A stretch of 64,000 nucleotides of DNA from NCBI RefSeq assembly GCF_000183745.1, contig NC_014761.1:806001-870000 (forward strand), given 5' to 3'. The notes beneath the pieces were generated by a model, which worked only from the letters and a program-made list of their open reading frames with translations, ran no database searches and was not told where the DNA came from. Positions 27,984 through 36,057 of this stretch are shown in pieces. Position 1 is the first letter of the stretch, and every line of letters begins with the position of its first letter. Source of the DNA: Oceanithermus profundus DSM 14977 (GTDB lineage Bacteria; Deinococcota; Deinococci; Deinococcales; Marinithermaceae). Made by a program: the position numbers and the translations under genes.

Positions 27984-28742
27984 ATGCGGGTACTCTTCGT
28001 CGGCGACGTGGTGGCGCGGCCCGGGCTCCGGGCCGTGGCCATGCACCTGCCCGACGTGCGCGACCGCTACGACTGGGTCATCGTCAACGGCGAGAACGCC
28101 GCCGGCGGCAAGGGGCTGGACAAGAAGAGCTACCGCATCCTGCGCGAGGCGGGGGCCGACCTGATCACCCTGGGCAACCACGCCTGGGACAAGAAGGACG
28201 TCTACGACCTGATCGAGCGCGAGCCGATCGTGCGCGCGGCCAACTACCCGCCGGGAACGCCCGGGCGGGGTTGGTGGGTGCTCGAACGCGGCGGGTTCCG
28301 CCTGCTCGTGATCCAGGTGATGGGCCGCGTCTTCATGGACGCCCTCGACGACCCCTTCCGCACCGTCGATCGCCTCCTCGAGGAGGTGGAGCACGACGCC
28401 GCGATCGTGGAGATCCACGCCGAGGCGACGAGCGAGAAGTACGCCCTCGGCTTCTACCTCGACGGCCGGGTGGCCGCGGTGCTGGGCACCCACACCCACG
28501 TCCCCACCCTCGACGCCGGCTTCCTGCCCGGGGGTACGGCCTTCCAGGCCGACGTGGGCATGACCGGAACCTACCGCTCGATCATCGGCGGCGAGGTGAA
28601 GACCTTCCTCGACCGCTTCCTCACCGCGCGGCCGCAGCCCTTCCGCAGCGCCGAAGGGCCGGCGCTCTTCGTGGCCACCGAGCTCGTCTTCGACGGGCCC
28701 CGGGTGCAGGCGATCAGCCCCTACCGCTGGGAGGAGCCGTGA
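27984..28742 (+). CDS. TIGR00282-family metallophosphoesterase (YmdB/DR1281 type)
   Basis: A 252-residue binuclear metal phosphodiesterase. The metal motifs are readable: VLFVGDVVARPGLRAV, IVNGENAAGGKGL, LGNHAWDKKDV, VEIHAEATSEKYALG and GTHTHVPTLDAGFLP. Characterised relatives (Bacillus YmdB, Deinococcus DR1281) hydrolyse 2',3'-cyclic nucleotides or related phosphodiesters and affect global regulation. The gene is 7 nt downstream of the ATPase gene and overlaps the PEP carboxylase GTG (GTGA), so it lies in the same transcript. Confidence 0.9.
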   Translation: MRVLFVGDVVARPGLRAVAMHLPDVRDRYDWVIVNGENAAGGKGLDKKSYRILREAGADLITLGNHAWDKKDVYDLIEREPIVRAANYPPGTPGRGWWVLERGGFRLLVIQVMGRVFMDALDDPFRTVDRLLEEVEHDAAIVEIHAEATSEKYALGFYLDGRVAAVLGTHTHVPTLDAGFLPGGTAFQADVGMTGTYRSIIGGEVKTFLDRFLTARPQPFRSAEGPALFVATELVFDGPRVQAISPYRWEEP

Positions 28743-31357
28743 CGCTGCCCGAGGCGCTCCGGCGCGACGTGGACCGGCTGGGCCGGGCGCTGGGGGAGGC
28801 GATCCGCGAGGTCAGCGGCGAACGCCTCTACGAACTGGTCGAGGAGGTGCGCGCGCGCACCAAGCGGCTGCGGCAGCGGCCCGACGACGCCGAGCGCGCG
28901 GCGCTGGTGCGCCTCGTCGCCAGCCTCGACCTCCACCGCGCCGAAGGGCTGACGCGGGCGTTCACGAGCTTCTTCTACCTGGCCAACCTGGCCGAGTCCT
29001 ACCACCGGGTGCACACGGCCGCCGACGCCAAAGGCGAGTTTGCGCGCGCGGCCCGTACCCTGGCCTCCTGGGGCGTTCCGCCGGAGGAGGCCGCGCGCCT
29101 GGCGCGCTCGATGCGGCTGTGGCTGACCTTTACCGCGCACCCCACCGAAGCGCGCCGGCGCACCGTGCGCCACCACCTCGAGCGCCTGCGCGACGCGCTC
29201 GCGCGCGGCGACCGGGCGGCGGTGCGCGAGCGGGTCAAGCTGCTGTGGGCCACCGAGGAGCTGCGCCGCACCCAGCCCACCGTGGAGGACGAGGTCAAGG
29301 GGGCGCTCTACTACCTACCCGAAAGCCTCTGGTCGGCGCAAGCGCGCCTGGTGGAGCGGATCGAGGCCGCGCTCGAGCAGGCCTTCGGGAAGCGCTTCGA
29401 GGCGGAGAGTCCGGTGCGCACCCGCAGCTGGATCGGCGGCGACCGCGACGGCAACCCGGCCGTCACCCCCGAGGTCACGGCCTGGGCGCAGGACCACGCC
29501 CGCCGCCTCTACGTGGAGCACTTCTGCCGCGAGCTCGACGAGCTGGTCCGCGACCTTTCGGTCTCCGAGCGCCGGCTGCCGGTCCCGCGCGAGCTGCGCG
29601 AAGCGGCGGAGCGGGCGCTGGCGCTGATCGAGCGCGCGCCCCGCTTCGAGGGCGAGCCGCTCCGGCGCTACCTCATGGGCGTCTACTACCGGCTCGAGCA
29701 CACCCTGGGTTCGGGGCCCGGCGCCTACGGCGACGCCGGCGAGCTCGCCGGCGACCTCGAGCGGCTGCGGCGGACGCTCGAGGCGATGGGGTTCTCGGCC
29801 TTCGCCGCGCGCGGCGTGCGGCCCCTCGAAGAGGCGGCGCGCACCTTCGGGCTCAGCTTCGCGGACCTGGACCTGCGCGAGGAGGCGAGCGAGCACCGCG
29901 AGGCCGTCGCCGAGCTGGTCGCGGCCGCGGGGCTCGCGGACGACTACCCCGAGTGGTCCGACGACCGCCGCGAGGCCTGGCTCACCGGCGAGCTCGCATC
30001 GGCACGCCCCCTCGCCCCCGTGGGCTACCGCCCTCGGGGGAAGGCCCTGCGGCGGGCGCTGGGCGCGCTCGAGGTCTGGGACGGCCGCGGGGCCTACGTG
30101 GTGAGCATGACCAAGAGTCCCGCCGACCTGCTCGAGGTGTTGCTGCTGGCGCGCGAAGCCGGCCGTTACCGCCCCGACCGCGGCGCGCCCTTCGACGTGG
30201 TGCCGCTCTTCGAGACCCTGGCCGACCTCGACGCCGCGGGCCGCACCGTCGAGCGCTTGCTCGCCAACCCGGTCTTCCGCCGCCAGGTCGAGGCGCGGGG
30301 GGCGCTCGAGGTCATGATCGGTTACTCCGACTCCAACAAGGACGCGGGTTACCTCGCGGCCAACTGGGCCCTTTACACCGCCCAGCAGCGCATCGCCGAG
30401 GCCGCCCGGGCCGCCGGCGTCAGCGTCCGCTTCTTTCACGGTCGCGGCACCTCCACGGCGCGCGGCGGCGGTCCCGCGGGGCGCGCCATCGCGGCGCTGC
30501 CGGTGGGCACGGTGGGGCGCGAGATCCGCATCACCGAGCAGGGGGAGGCCCTGGCCGACAAGTACGCCCACCCCGACCTGGCGTTGCGCAGCCTGGAAGA
30601 GACGATCGCGCACCTCTGGCTGGCCGCGGCGCGCGACGCCGGGTACGGCCCCGAGGCCGCCTTTGCGCCAGAGCCGGCCTGGGTCGCGGCCATCGAGGCC
30701 GCCGCCGCCCGCTCGGCGCAGGTCTACCGCGAACTCCTGGGGTCGGAGGGTTTTCTCGCCTTTTTCGAGCAGCTCACCCCCATCCGCGAGATCGCCGCGC
30801 TCAAGATCGCCTCGCGCCCGGTCTACCGCCACGGCCGCATTCAGGAAATCCGCGACCTGCGGGCCATTCCCTGGGTCATGGCCTGGACCCAGGTGCGCGC
30901 CAACCTTCCGGGGTGGTACGGCCTGGGCGAGGGGCTGTCGGCCATCGACCCGGCCCTCCTCGGCGAGATGCACGACGGATGGCCCTTCTTTCGAAGCGTG
31001 CTCGAGGGCGCGGAGCTCTCGTTGGCGAAGACCGACCTCGAGGTGACCCGCGGCTACCTCCGCCTGGTCGATCCCGAGCTGGCCGGACGCTTCTTCTCCG
31101 CGATCGAGCGGGCCCACGAGGCCGCCCTTTCCACTCTGGAGAAGGCCCGCGGCCGGCCCCTGCTCGCGGACGCCCCGGGACTCGCCCGCAGCCTGGAGCT
31201 GCGCAACCCCTACCTCGACCCGATCAACCACCTGCAGATCGAGCTGCTCTACCGCTACCGCCGGCTGCCGCCCGAGAGCCCCGACCGCGAATCGACGACG
31301 CGGGCGTTGCTGTCGACCATCCTGGGCATCGCCGCGGGGATGCGCAATACCGGCTAG
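28739..31357 (+). CDS. ppc: Phosphoenolpyruvate carboxylase
   Basis: Carboxylates PEP to oxaloacetate to refill the citric acid cycle. The 872-residue protein has the catalytic histidine region LTFTAHPTEARRRTV and the SWIGGDRDGNPAVTP motif. It also has SNKDAGYLAANW and the glycine-rich FFHGRGTSTARGGGPAG loop, and ends RNTG, the canonical C-terminal tail. The frame is open far upstream, but the GTG at 28739, overlapping the previous stop, is the first start that fits the family N terminus. Allosteric regulation by acetyl-CoA and aspartate is expected for the family. Confidence 0.97.
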   Translation: MTLPEALRRDVDRLGRALGEAIREVSGERLYELVEEVRARTKRLRQRPDDAERAALVRLVASLDLHRAEGLTRAFTSFFYLANLAESYHRVHTAADAKGEFARAARTLASWGVPPEEAARLARSMRLWLTFTAHPTEARRRTVRHHLERLRDALARGDRAAVRERVKLLWATEELRRTQPTVEDEVKGALYYLPESLWSAQARLVERIEAALEQAFGKRFEAESPVRTRSWIGGDRDGNPAVTPEVTAWAQDHARRLYVEHFCRELDELVRDLSVSERRLPVPRELREAAERALALIERAPRFEGEPLRRYLMGVYYRLEHTLGSGPGAYGDAGELAGDLERLRRTLEAMGFSAFAARGVRPLEEAARTFGLSFADLDLREEASEHREAVAELVAAAGLADDYPEWSDDRREAWLTGELASARPLAPVGYRPRGKALRRALGALEVWDGRGAYVVSMTKSPADLLEVLLLAREAGRYRPDRGAPFDVVPLFETLADLDAAGRTVERLLANPVFRRQVEARGALEVMIGYSDSNKDAGYLAANWALYTAQQRIAEAARAAGVSVRFFHGRGTSTARGGGPAGRAIAALPVGTVGREIRITEQGEALADKYAHPDLALRSLEETIAHLWLAAARDAGYGPEAAFAPEPAWVAAIEAAAARSAQVYRELLGSEGFLAFFEQLTPIREIAALKIASRPVYRHGRIQEIRDLRAIPWVMAWTQVRANLPGWYGLGEGLSAIDPALLGEMHDGWPFFRSVLEGAELSLAKTDLEVTRGYLRLVDPELAGRFFSAIERAHEAALSTLEKARGRPLLADAPGLARSLELRNPYLDPINHLQIELLYRYRRLPPESPDRESTTRALLSTILGIAAGMRNTG

Positions 31358-31385
31358 GGCGGCCGGGTAGAATGGTCCCGTAGCC

Positions 31386-32129
31386 ATGACGCGCCTCTAC
31401 CACATCTCCGACATCCACGTGGCCTCCAAGTACTTCCAGCCGCAGTTGATGGAGCAGCTCGTGGACGAAGTCAACCGCGAGCGCCCCGACCTGCTGGTGA
31501 TCTCCGGAGACCTCACGGATCGCGGCCTGGCGTACGAGTACGAAGAGGCCGCGCGCTGGACCGGGCGCTTCGAGGTTCCCATGCTGGTCACGCCGGGGAA
31601 CCACGATTCGCGCAACGTCGGCTACGTGCACTTCGAGGAGCTCTACGGCTCGCGCTACCGCGTCGTGCGCCTGCCGGGCGTGCACATCGTGGCCGCCGAC
31701 TCGAGCGAGCCCGACCTCGACGAGGGCCGGATCGGCCGCAGCATCTACCCCTGGCTGCACGAGGCGCTGGATTCGGCGGCGGAGGGCGACCTGAAGGTCT
31801 TCGTCACCCACCACCACCTGCTTCCGGTGCCGGGCGCCGGCCGCGAGCGCAACATCCTGCAGGACGCCGGCGACCTGCTCAAGGTCCTCGTCGACCACGG
31901 GGTCGAACTCGTGCTCAACGGCCACAAGCACGTGCCCTGGGTCTGGCGCTTCGAGGAGATGCTGATCGTCAACGCCGGAACGGCCACCACCAACCGCCTG
32001 CGCGGCAAGGGCCGGCCCAGCTTCGCCATCATCGACCTGACGGACGAGGCCATCACGGTGCGCCACAAGTACTACGACGGCAGCGAGGACACCCTGCACC
32101 ACCCCCTGAAACGGAGGACGCCGGCATGA
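31386..32129 (+). CDS. Calcineurin-like metallophosphoesterase
   Basis: A 247-residue phosphoesterase with the full metal-binding set: YHISDIHVASKYF (DxH), LLVISGDLTDRGLAYEY (GDxxD), TPGNHDSRNVG (GNHD), VFVTHHHLLP and LVLNGHKHVPW (GHxH). The arrangement resembles CpdA-like cyclic-nucleotide phosphodiesterases, and an adenylate-cyclase-domain protein is encoded 4 kb away, but the substrate cannot be deduced. A TAGAAT box lies 12 nt upstream. Its stop overlaps the ATG of the NYN-domain gene by 4 nt. Confidence 0.88.
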   Translation: MTRLYHISDIHVASKYFQPQLMEQLVDEVNRERPDLLVISGDLTDRGLAYEYEEAARWTGRFEVPMLVTPGNHDSRNVGYVHFEELYGSRYRVVRLPGVHIVAADSSEPDLDEGRIGRSIYPWLHEALDSAAEGDLKVFVTHHHLLPVPGAGRERNILQDAGDLLKVLVDHGVELVLNGHKHVPWVWRFEEMLIVNAGTATTNRLRGKGRPSFAIIDLTDEAITVRHKYYDGSEDTLHHPLKRRTPA

Positions 32130-32680
32130 AGCACCCGATGGGCTGGAACGCCATGCAGCGCGTGGGCTTGTTCGTGGACACGCAGAACCTCTACCACTCC
32201 GCGCGCGACTACTACGAGCGCACCGTCAACTTCGAGAGCCTGCTCAAGCGTGCGGTGCAGGGCCGGCAGCTGGTGCGCGCCACCGCCTACGTGGTCGAGC
32301 GCGAGAACGACACCTCGGCCTGGCCCTTCATCTACAAGCTCTCCACCATGGGCTACCGGGTGCGGCGCATGAACCTGAGCGTGCACCACACCACCGACGA
32401 GGGCAAGCCCATCTACGAGGGCAACTGGGACATGGGCATCGCCGCCGACATGGTGCGGCTCATGGACGCGCTCGACGTAGTGGTGCTGGGCTCGGGCGAC
32501 GGCGATTTCGTGGACATCCTCGAGGTGCTCATGGAGAAGGGCATCCGCGTCGAGGTGATCGCCTTCAAGGAGACGACGGCGCAAAAGCTCATCGACGCGG
32601 TGGACCAGTTCACCCACCTGCCCGAGATCGACGAGCCCTTCATGCCCCAGCGCGAGAAGAATTACCCCGGCACCAAGTGA
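32126..32680 (+). CDS. NYN (LabA/DUF88-like) putative ribonuclease
   Basis: A 184-residue PIN-like NYN-domain protein. The acidic cluster typical of the fold is present: GLFVDTQNLYHSA (first Asp and Asn), NWDMGIAADMVRLMD and VVLGSGDGDFVDILEVL, followed by VEVIAF. Such proteins are thought to be metal-dependent RNases; the cyanobacterial homologue LabA acts in clock output. It overlaps both neighbours (phosphoesterase upstream by 4 nt, queA downstream by 4 nt), placing it in a three-gene operon. It could start at the internal ATG eight codons later (MQRVGLF). Confidence 0.85.
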   Translation: MKHPMGWNAMQRVGLFVDTQNLYHSARDYYERTVNFESLLKRAVQGRQLVRATAYVVERENDTSAWPFIYKLSTMGYRVRRMNLSVHHTTDEGKPIYEGNWDMGIAADMVRLMDALDVVVLGSGDGDFVDILEVLMEKGIRVEVIAFKETTAQKLIDAVDQFTHLPEIDEPFMPQREKNYPGTK

Positions 32681-33696
32681 GCGAACCCGGACGGCGGATC
32701 GAGGACTACGACTACCCCCTGCCCGAAGAACGCATCGCCCAGGAGGGGGCCTCGCCGCGCGACCACAGCCGCCTGATGGTGGTCGAGCGCGGCCGCGGCG
32801 TGCGCGCGCACGCCCGCTTCTTCGAGCTGCCGCGCTTTTTGCGCGCCGGTGACCTGCTCGTTTTCAACGAAACCAAGGTGATTCCGGCGCGGATCTTCGG
32901 CGTCAAGGAGGGGGGCGCGCGCGTCGAGGCGCTGCTCGTGCGGGAGGAGGCGCCCGAGCGCTGGTGGGCGATGGTCCGCCCCGGACGCCGGCTGCGGCCG
33001 GGGGCGCGGGTGCGTTTCGGAGAGCTTGCGGCCGAGGTGGCGGCGGTGGACGACGAGGGGCTGCGCCTCCTGGTCTTCTCCGGGCCGGTGCGCCCACTTC
33101 TGGAACGCCTGGGCCGGACGCCCCTGCCGCCTTACATCCACCGCCCGGTGGACCCCGAGCGCTACCAGACGGTCTACGCGCGCCGCGAAGGGTCGGTGGC
33201 CGCGCCCACGGCCGGACTCCACTTCACCCCGCGGCTGTTGGAGGAGCTTGCGGCCATGGGGGTGGAGCAGGCGCGGGTGGTGCTGCACGTGGGGCCGGGC
33301 ACCTTCCAGCCGGTGAAAGGGGCGATCGAGGAGCACCGCATGCACGCGGAGCGCTACGAGGTGCCCGCGGAGGCTGCGGCGCGGGTGAACCGCGCGCTCG
33401 CCGAGGGGCGGCGGGTCGTCGCGGTGGGCACCACGGTGGTGCGCACGCTCGAGGCGGCCTTCGCACCCGGCGAAGGGGTGCGCCCCGGGGCGGGGGAGAC
33501 GCGGCTCTTCATTCGCCCGCCCTACCGCTTCCAGGTGGTCGGCGGGCTGGTGACGAACTTCCACCTGCCGCGCAGCACCCTGCTGATGCTGGTGGCCGCC
33601 TTCGCGGGCTACGAGGTCACGATGGCCGCCTACCGCGAGGCGCTCGCGCGCGACTACCGCTTCTTCAGTCTGGGCGACGCGATGGTGATCGTGTGA
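32677..33696 (+). CDS. queA: S-adenosylmethionine:tRNA ribosyltransferase-isomerase
   Basis: Transfers and isomerises the ribosyl group of SAM onto preQ1 in tRNA to give epoxyqueuosine. The 339-residue protein shows the family segments YDYPLPEERIAQEGASPRDHSRLMV, FNETKVIPARIFG, LPPYIHRPVDPERYQTVYA, VAAPTAGLHFTP and VGPGTFQPVK. The last enzyme of the pathway, QueG, is encoded 14 kb away in this window. The GTG start overlaps the preceding stop (GTGA). Confidence 0.96.
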   Translation: MSEPGRRIEDYDYPLPEERIAQEGASPRDHSRLMVVERGRGVRAHARFFELPRFLRAGDLLVFNETKVIPARIFGVKEGGARVEALLVREEAPERWWAMVRPGRRLRPGARVRFGELAAEVAAVDDEGLRLLVFSGPVRPLLERLGRTPLPPYIHRPVDPERYQTVYARREGSVAAPTAGLHFTPRLLEELAAMGVEQARVVLHVGPGTFQPVKGAIEEHRMHAERYEVPAEAAARVNRALAEGRRVVAVGTTVVRTLEAAFAPGEGVRPGAGETRLFIRPPYRFQVVGGLVTNFHLPRSTLLMLVAAFAGYEVTMAAYREALARDYRFFSLGDAMVIV

Positions 33697-34296
33697 AGGG
33701 GGTGCGTAGTTCGTAGTACGTGGTACGTAGTACGTGGTAGCGGGACTGTGTGGCGTGGCCCGTGGCTCGCGGTTCGTAGCTTGTGGTTGGTCCGTCTACG
33801 GCAACTGAATCTTGACTTACTGCCCAGCATGGACCCTGAATCAAGTTCAGGGCAGGCCCTGAATCGAGTTCCTGGCAGGCTCCCGGATCTCGGCAACCTT
33901 CGGTTGCCTCGTCCGGGGATACGAGAAAATCAGGAAGCAGGAGGTGGGGTGTAGGAGACGGGCCTTCTCGAAAAGCCCGTTGACGAGGCTGTAAACGGCA
34001 TATTAATAACAAAAGGAGATCTTCCCACATCCCACACCCGACATCCCACATCCTGATTCACCCCACACCCCGGCGAAGCCGACCAATCGGGCCCCTGCCG
34101 CGCCGATGCGCCACGACCTGGCCGCCGCAACTTGGTGCCATGAACGAACCGGAGCGGATGGCTCGCGGCCGCGGCAAAGACGCCAATGGTGCCGCCGGTT
34201 CTGGCGGGGCGCGTGGGGTTCAGACCTCGAAAACCCGGGTTGGTTTTTAACAAGAAAAAGCAGGGACCAGGGCCGTTCGAAAGAGGCGTGCCGGGC
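33697..34296. repeat. Gene-free 600-bp repeat island between queA and dnaG
   Basis: No credible gene is seen. The tract holds, in order: a degenerate GTACGTAGT-word repeat (33706-33790); two 23-bp tandem copies (33834-33879); a 7-bp hairpin GGCAACC/GGTTGCC (33892-33908); an AT-rich patch (about 33990-34020); a GTGGGATGT-type word repeat read on the minus strand (34023-34075); and a patch with AAAACCCGGGTT near 34229. Base composition differs from the surrounding genes. Both flanking genes end here, so it also serves as the terminator zone. Confidence 0.7.
33834..33879. repeat. Two tandem 23-bp repeats with internal hairpin
   Basis: Units 33834-33856 and 33857-33879 share 20 of 23 bases. The first unit folds as CCCTGAA-TCAAG-TTCAGGG; two changes break the stem in the second. 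Confidence 0.8.
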
Positions 34297-36057
34297 TCAG
34301 CCGCCGTTGTTCGCCCGGTAGAGGCGGCGCTCGGCCTCGATGGCGTGGTCGAGCTCCTGGATCTCCTTGAGGATCTCGAGGGCGCGTTCGGGGTCTTCCT
34401 TCAACGCCGCCGTGAGCCGCGCGCGCTTGCGCCGCAGGTAGCCCTCCCGCAGCCGGGCGAGGCTCTTGTCGAGGTGTTCCTTGTGCTCGGCGGGGTGTTC
34501 GCTGCCCGAGAGCATCAGCCGCTCGAAGAGCCGTCCCCCCTCCCCGCGGCCCGCGAAGCGGTCGAGGATGCGCCGGGGCTTGTACCCTTCTTCTTCGGCC
34601 ACGCGGATGAACTCGGCCAGGAACGCGTCGTCCGGAGGCCAGGTGTGGTCTTCCACGTAGCGCACCCAGTCCGCGAGCTGGTTCGGCTCGACCGCAAGCA
34701 GCTGGGCGATCACGTCCAGCTCGAGGAGGAGCAGGCGGTCGCCGGAGTCCTGAGTCGCCGCCGCCACCTGGGCGCGCTCCACGACCGGGCGCTTGCGCCG
34801 GCGCTGGCTATGGACGAGGTCCTCGAGCGCCCGCGGATCGAGCCCCAGGCGGTCCACGATCACCGCCTTAAGGGCCTCGGCCACCGGGTCGAAGGGTTCG
34901 GCGTCGGTCAGGCGCGGCAGCAGCTGCTCGAGCACCCGGCGCTTGCCCTCGGCCGTGTTCAGGTCCGCGCCCTCGGCGGCCGCGGCGAAACGGAATTCGA
35001 CCTCCGGCAGGGCGTCGTCGAGCGCCCGTGCGAAGGCCGCCTTGCCCCCCGGGTCGGTGAGCAGATCGCCCGGATCGCGGCCTTCGGGCAGCAGCACCGC
35101 GAAGGTGAGGAAGCGGCGGGCCACCCCGACGTCGAGCCCCGCGAGGGTCGCCCGCCGCCCGGCCTCGTCGGCGTCGAAGGCCAGGTAGAGGCGTTCGGCC
35201 TCGGCGCGTTCCAGAAGCTTCGCCTGCTCGGGCGAGAGCGCGGAGCCCAGCACCGCCACGGTCTCGGTCCAGCCCATCTGGGCCAGCGCGAGGACGTCGA
35301 AGAGGCCCTCGACCACGATCGCGCGCTTGCGATCGCGGATGCTCTTGCGCGCCTCCGGGTAGCCGTAGAGCAGGCGGTTCTTCTTGAAAACGTCGCTTTC
35401 TGGAGTGTTCAGGTACTTGGGCGCATCCTCGTCCGAGAGCGCCCGCCCGGTGAAGGCGACGACGCGGCCCATGGGGTCGCGGATGGGGAAGACCACCCGC
35501 GCGCGCAGGCGGTCGTAGACGCGTCCGTCCTTTTCGGCGAGCACGCCCGCCTCCAGCCCGAGCTTGAGAGGGACGTCGTGCCGCTTCAGGAAGTTCACCA
35601 GCCCGTCCCACCGTTTCGGGGCGAAACCCAGGGCGTAGCGCTCGATCGTCGCCTCTTCGAGGCCGCGCCGCTGCAGGTACGCCAGGGCCGCGCCTTCGAG
35701 GTGGTTGCGGAAGTAGCTGAGCGCCAGCCGGTTGACCTCGATCAGGTCCTTGCTGGGCCGGTGCGCCGGCCCGCGCTCGGGCAGCTCCACCCCCGTCTCC
35801 TGTGCGAGCTTCTCCAGGGCTTCGCGGAAGTCCACGCCCTCGATCATCTGCACGAACTTGAAGGCGTCGCCGCCGGCCTTGCAGCCGAAGCAGTAGAACA
35901 TCCCCTTCTGTTCGTCGACGTAGAACGAGGGCGTCTTCTCGTTGTGGAACGGACAGAGCCCCTTCCATCGGCCCTTGCCCGCGGGCTTCAAGGGCACGTA
36001 GCGCTCGACGACGGCCTTGAAGTCGAGGCGGCTACGGATTTCTTCGCGAGGATCCAT
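34297..36057 (-). CDS. dnaG: DNA primase
   Basis: Synthesises RNA primers at the replication fork. The 586-residue protein has the N-terminal CHC2 zinc domain (GLCPFHNEKTPSFYV, FYCFGCKAGGDAF). The TOPRIM catalytic domain follows (IVVEGLFDVLALAQMG, YLAFDADEAGRRATL, GRDPGDLL), then a C-terminal helical helicase-binding region. The ATG at 36057 is selected because it starts the conserved MDPREEIRSRLDF sequence; the open frame extends further but overlaps the upstream gene. Its start lies 26 nt inside the upstream cyclase-domain gene, so primase is translated from a signalling-protein operon rather than the classical rpsU-dnaG-rpoD arrangement. Confidence 0.96.
   Translation of the reverse strand: MDPREEIRSRLDFKAVVERYVPLKPAGKGRWKGLCPFHNEKTPSFYVDEQKGMFYCFGCKAGGDAFKFVQMIEGVDFREALEKLAQETGVELPERGPAHRPSKDLIEVNRLALSYFRNHLEGAALAYLQRRGLEEATIERYALGFAPKRWDGLVNFLKRHDVPLKLGLEAGVLAEKDGRVYDRLRARVVFPIRDPMGRVVAFTGRALSDEDAPKYLNTPESDVFKKNRLLYGYPEARKSIRDRKRAIVVEGLFDVLALAQMGWTETVAVLGSALSPEQAKLLERAEAERLYLAFDADEAGRRATLAGLDVGVARRFLTFAVLLPEGRDPGDLLTDPGGKAAFARALDDALPEVEFRFAAAAEGADLNTAEGKRRVLEQLLPRLTDAEPFDPVAEALKAVIVDRLGLDPRALEDLVHSQRRRKRPVVERAQVAAATQDSGDRLLLLELDVIAQLLAVEPNQLADWVRYVEDHTWPPDDAFLAEFIRVAEEEGYKPRRILDRFAGRGEGGRLFERLMLSGSEHPAEHKEHLDKSLARLREGYLRRKRARLTAALKEDPERALEILKEIQELDHAIEAERRLYRANNGG

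Noticed and set aside
33697-34296. CRISPR array or insertion sequence in the repeat island
   Set aside because: The repeats are short, adjacent and degenerate without regular spacers; no transposase frame or terminal inverted repeats are present.
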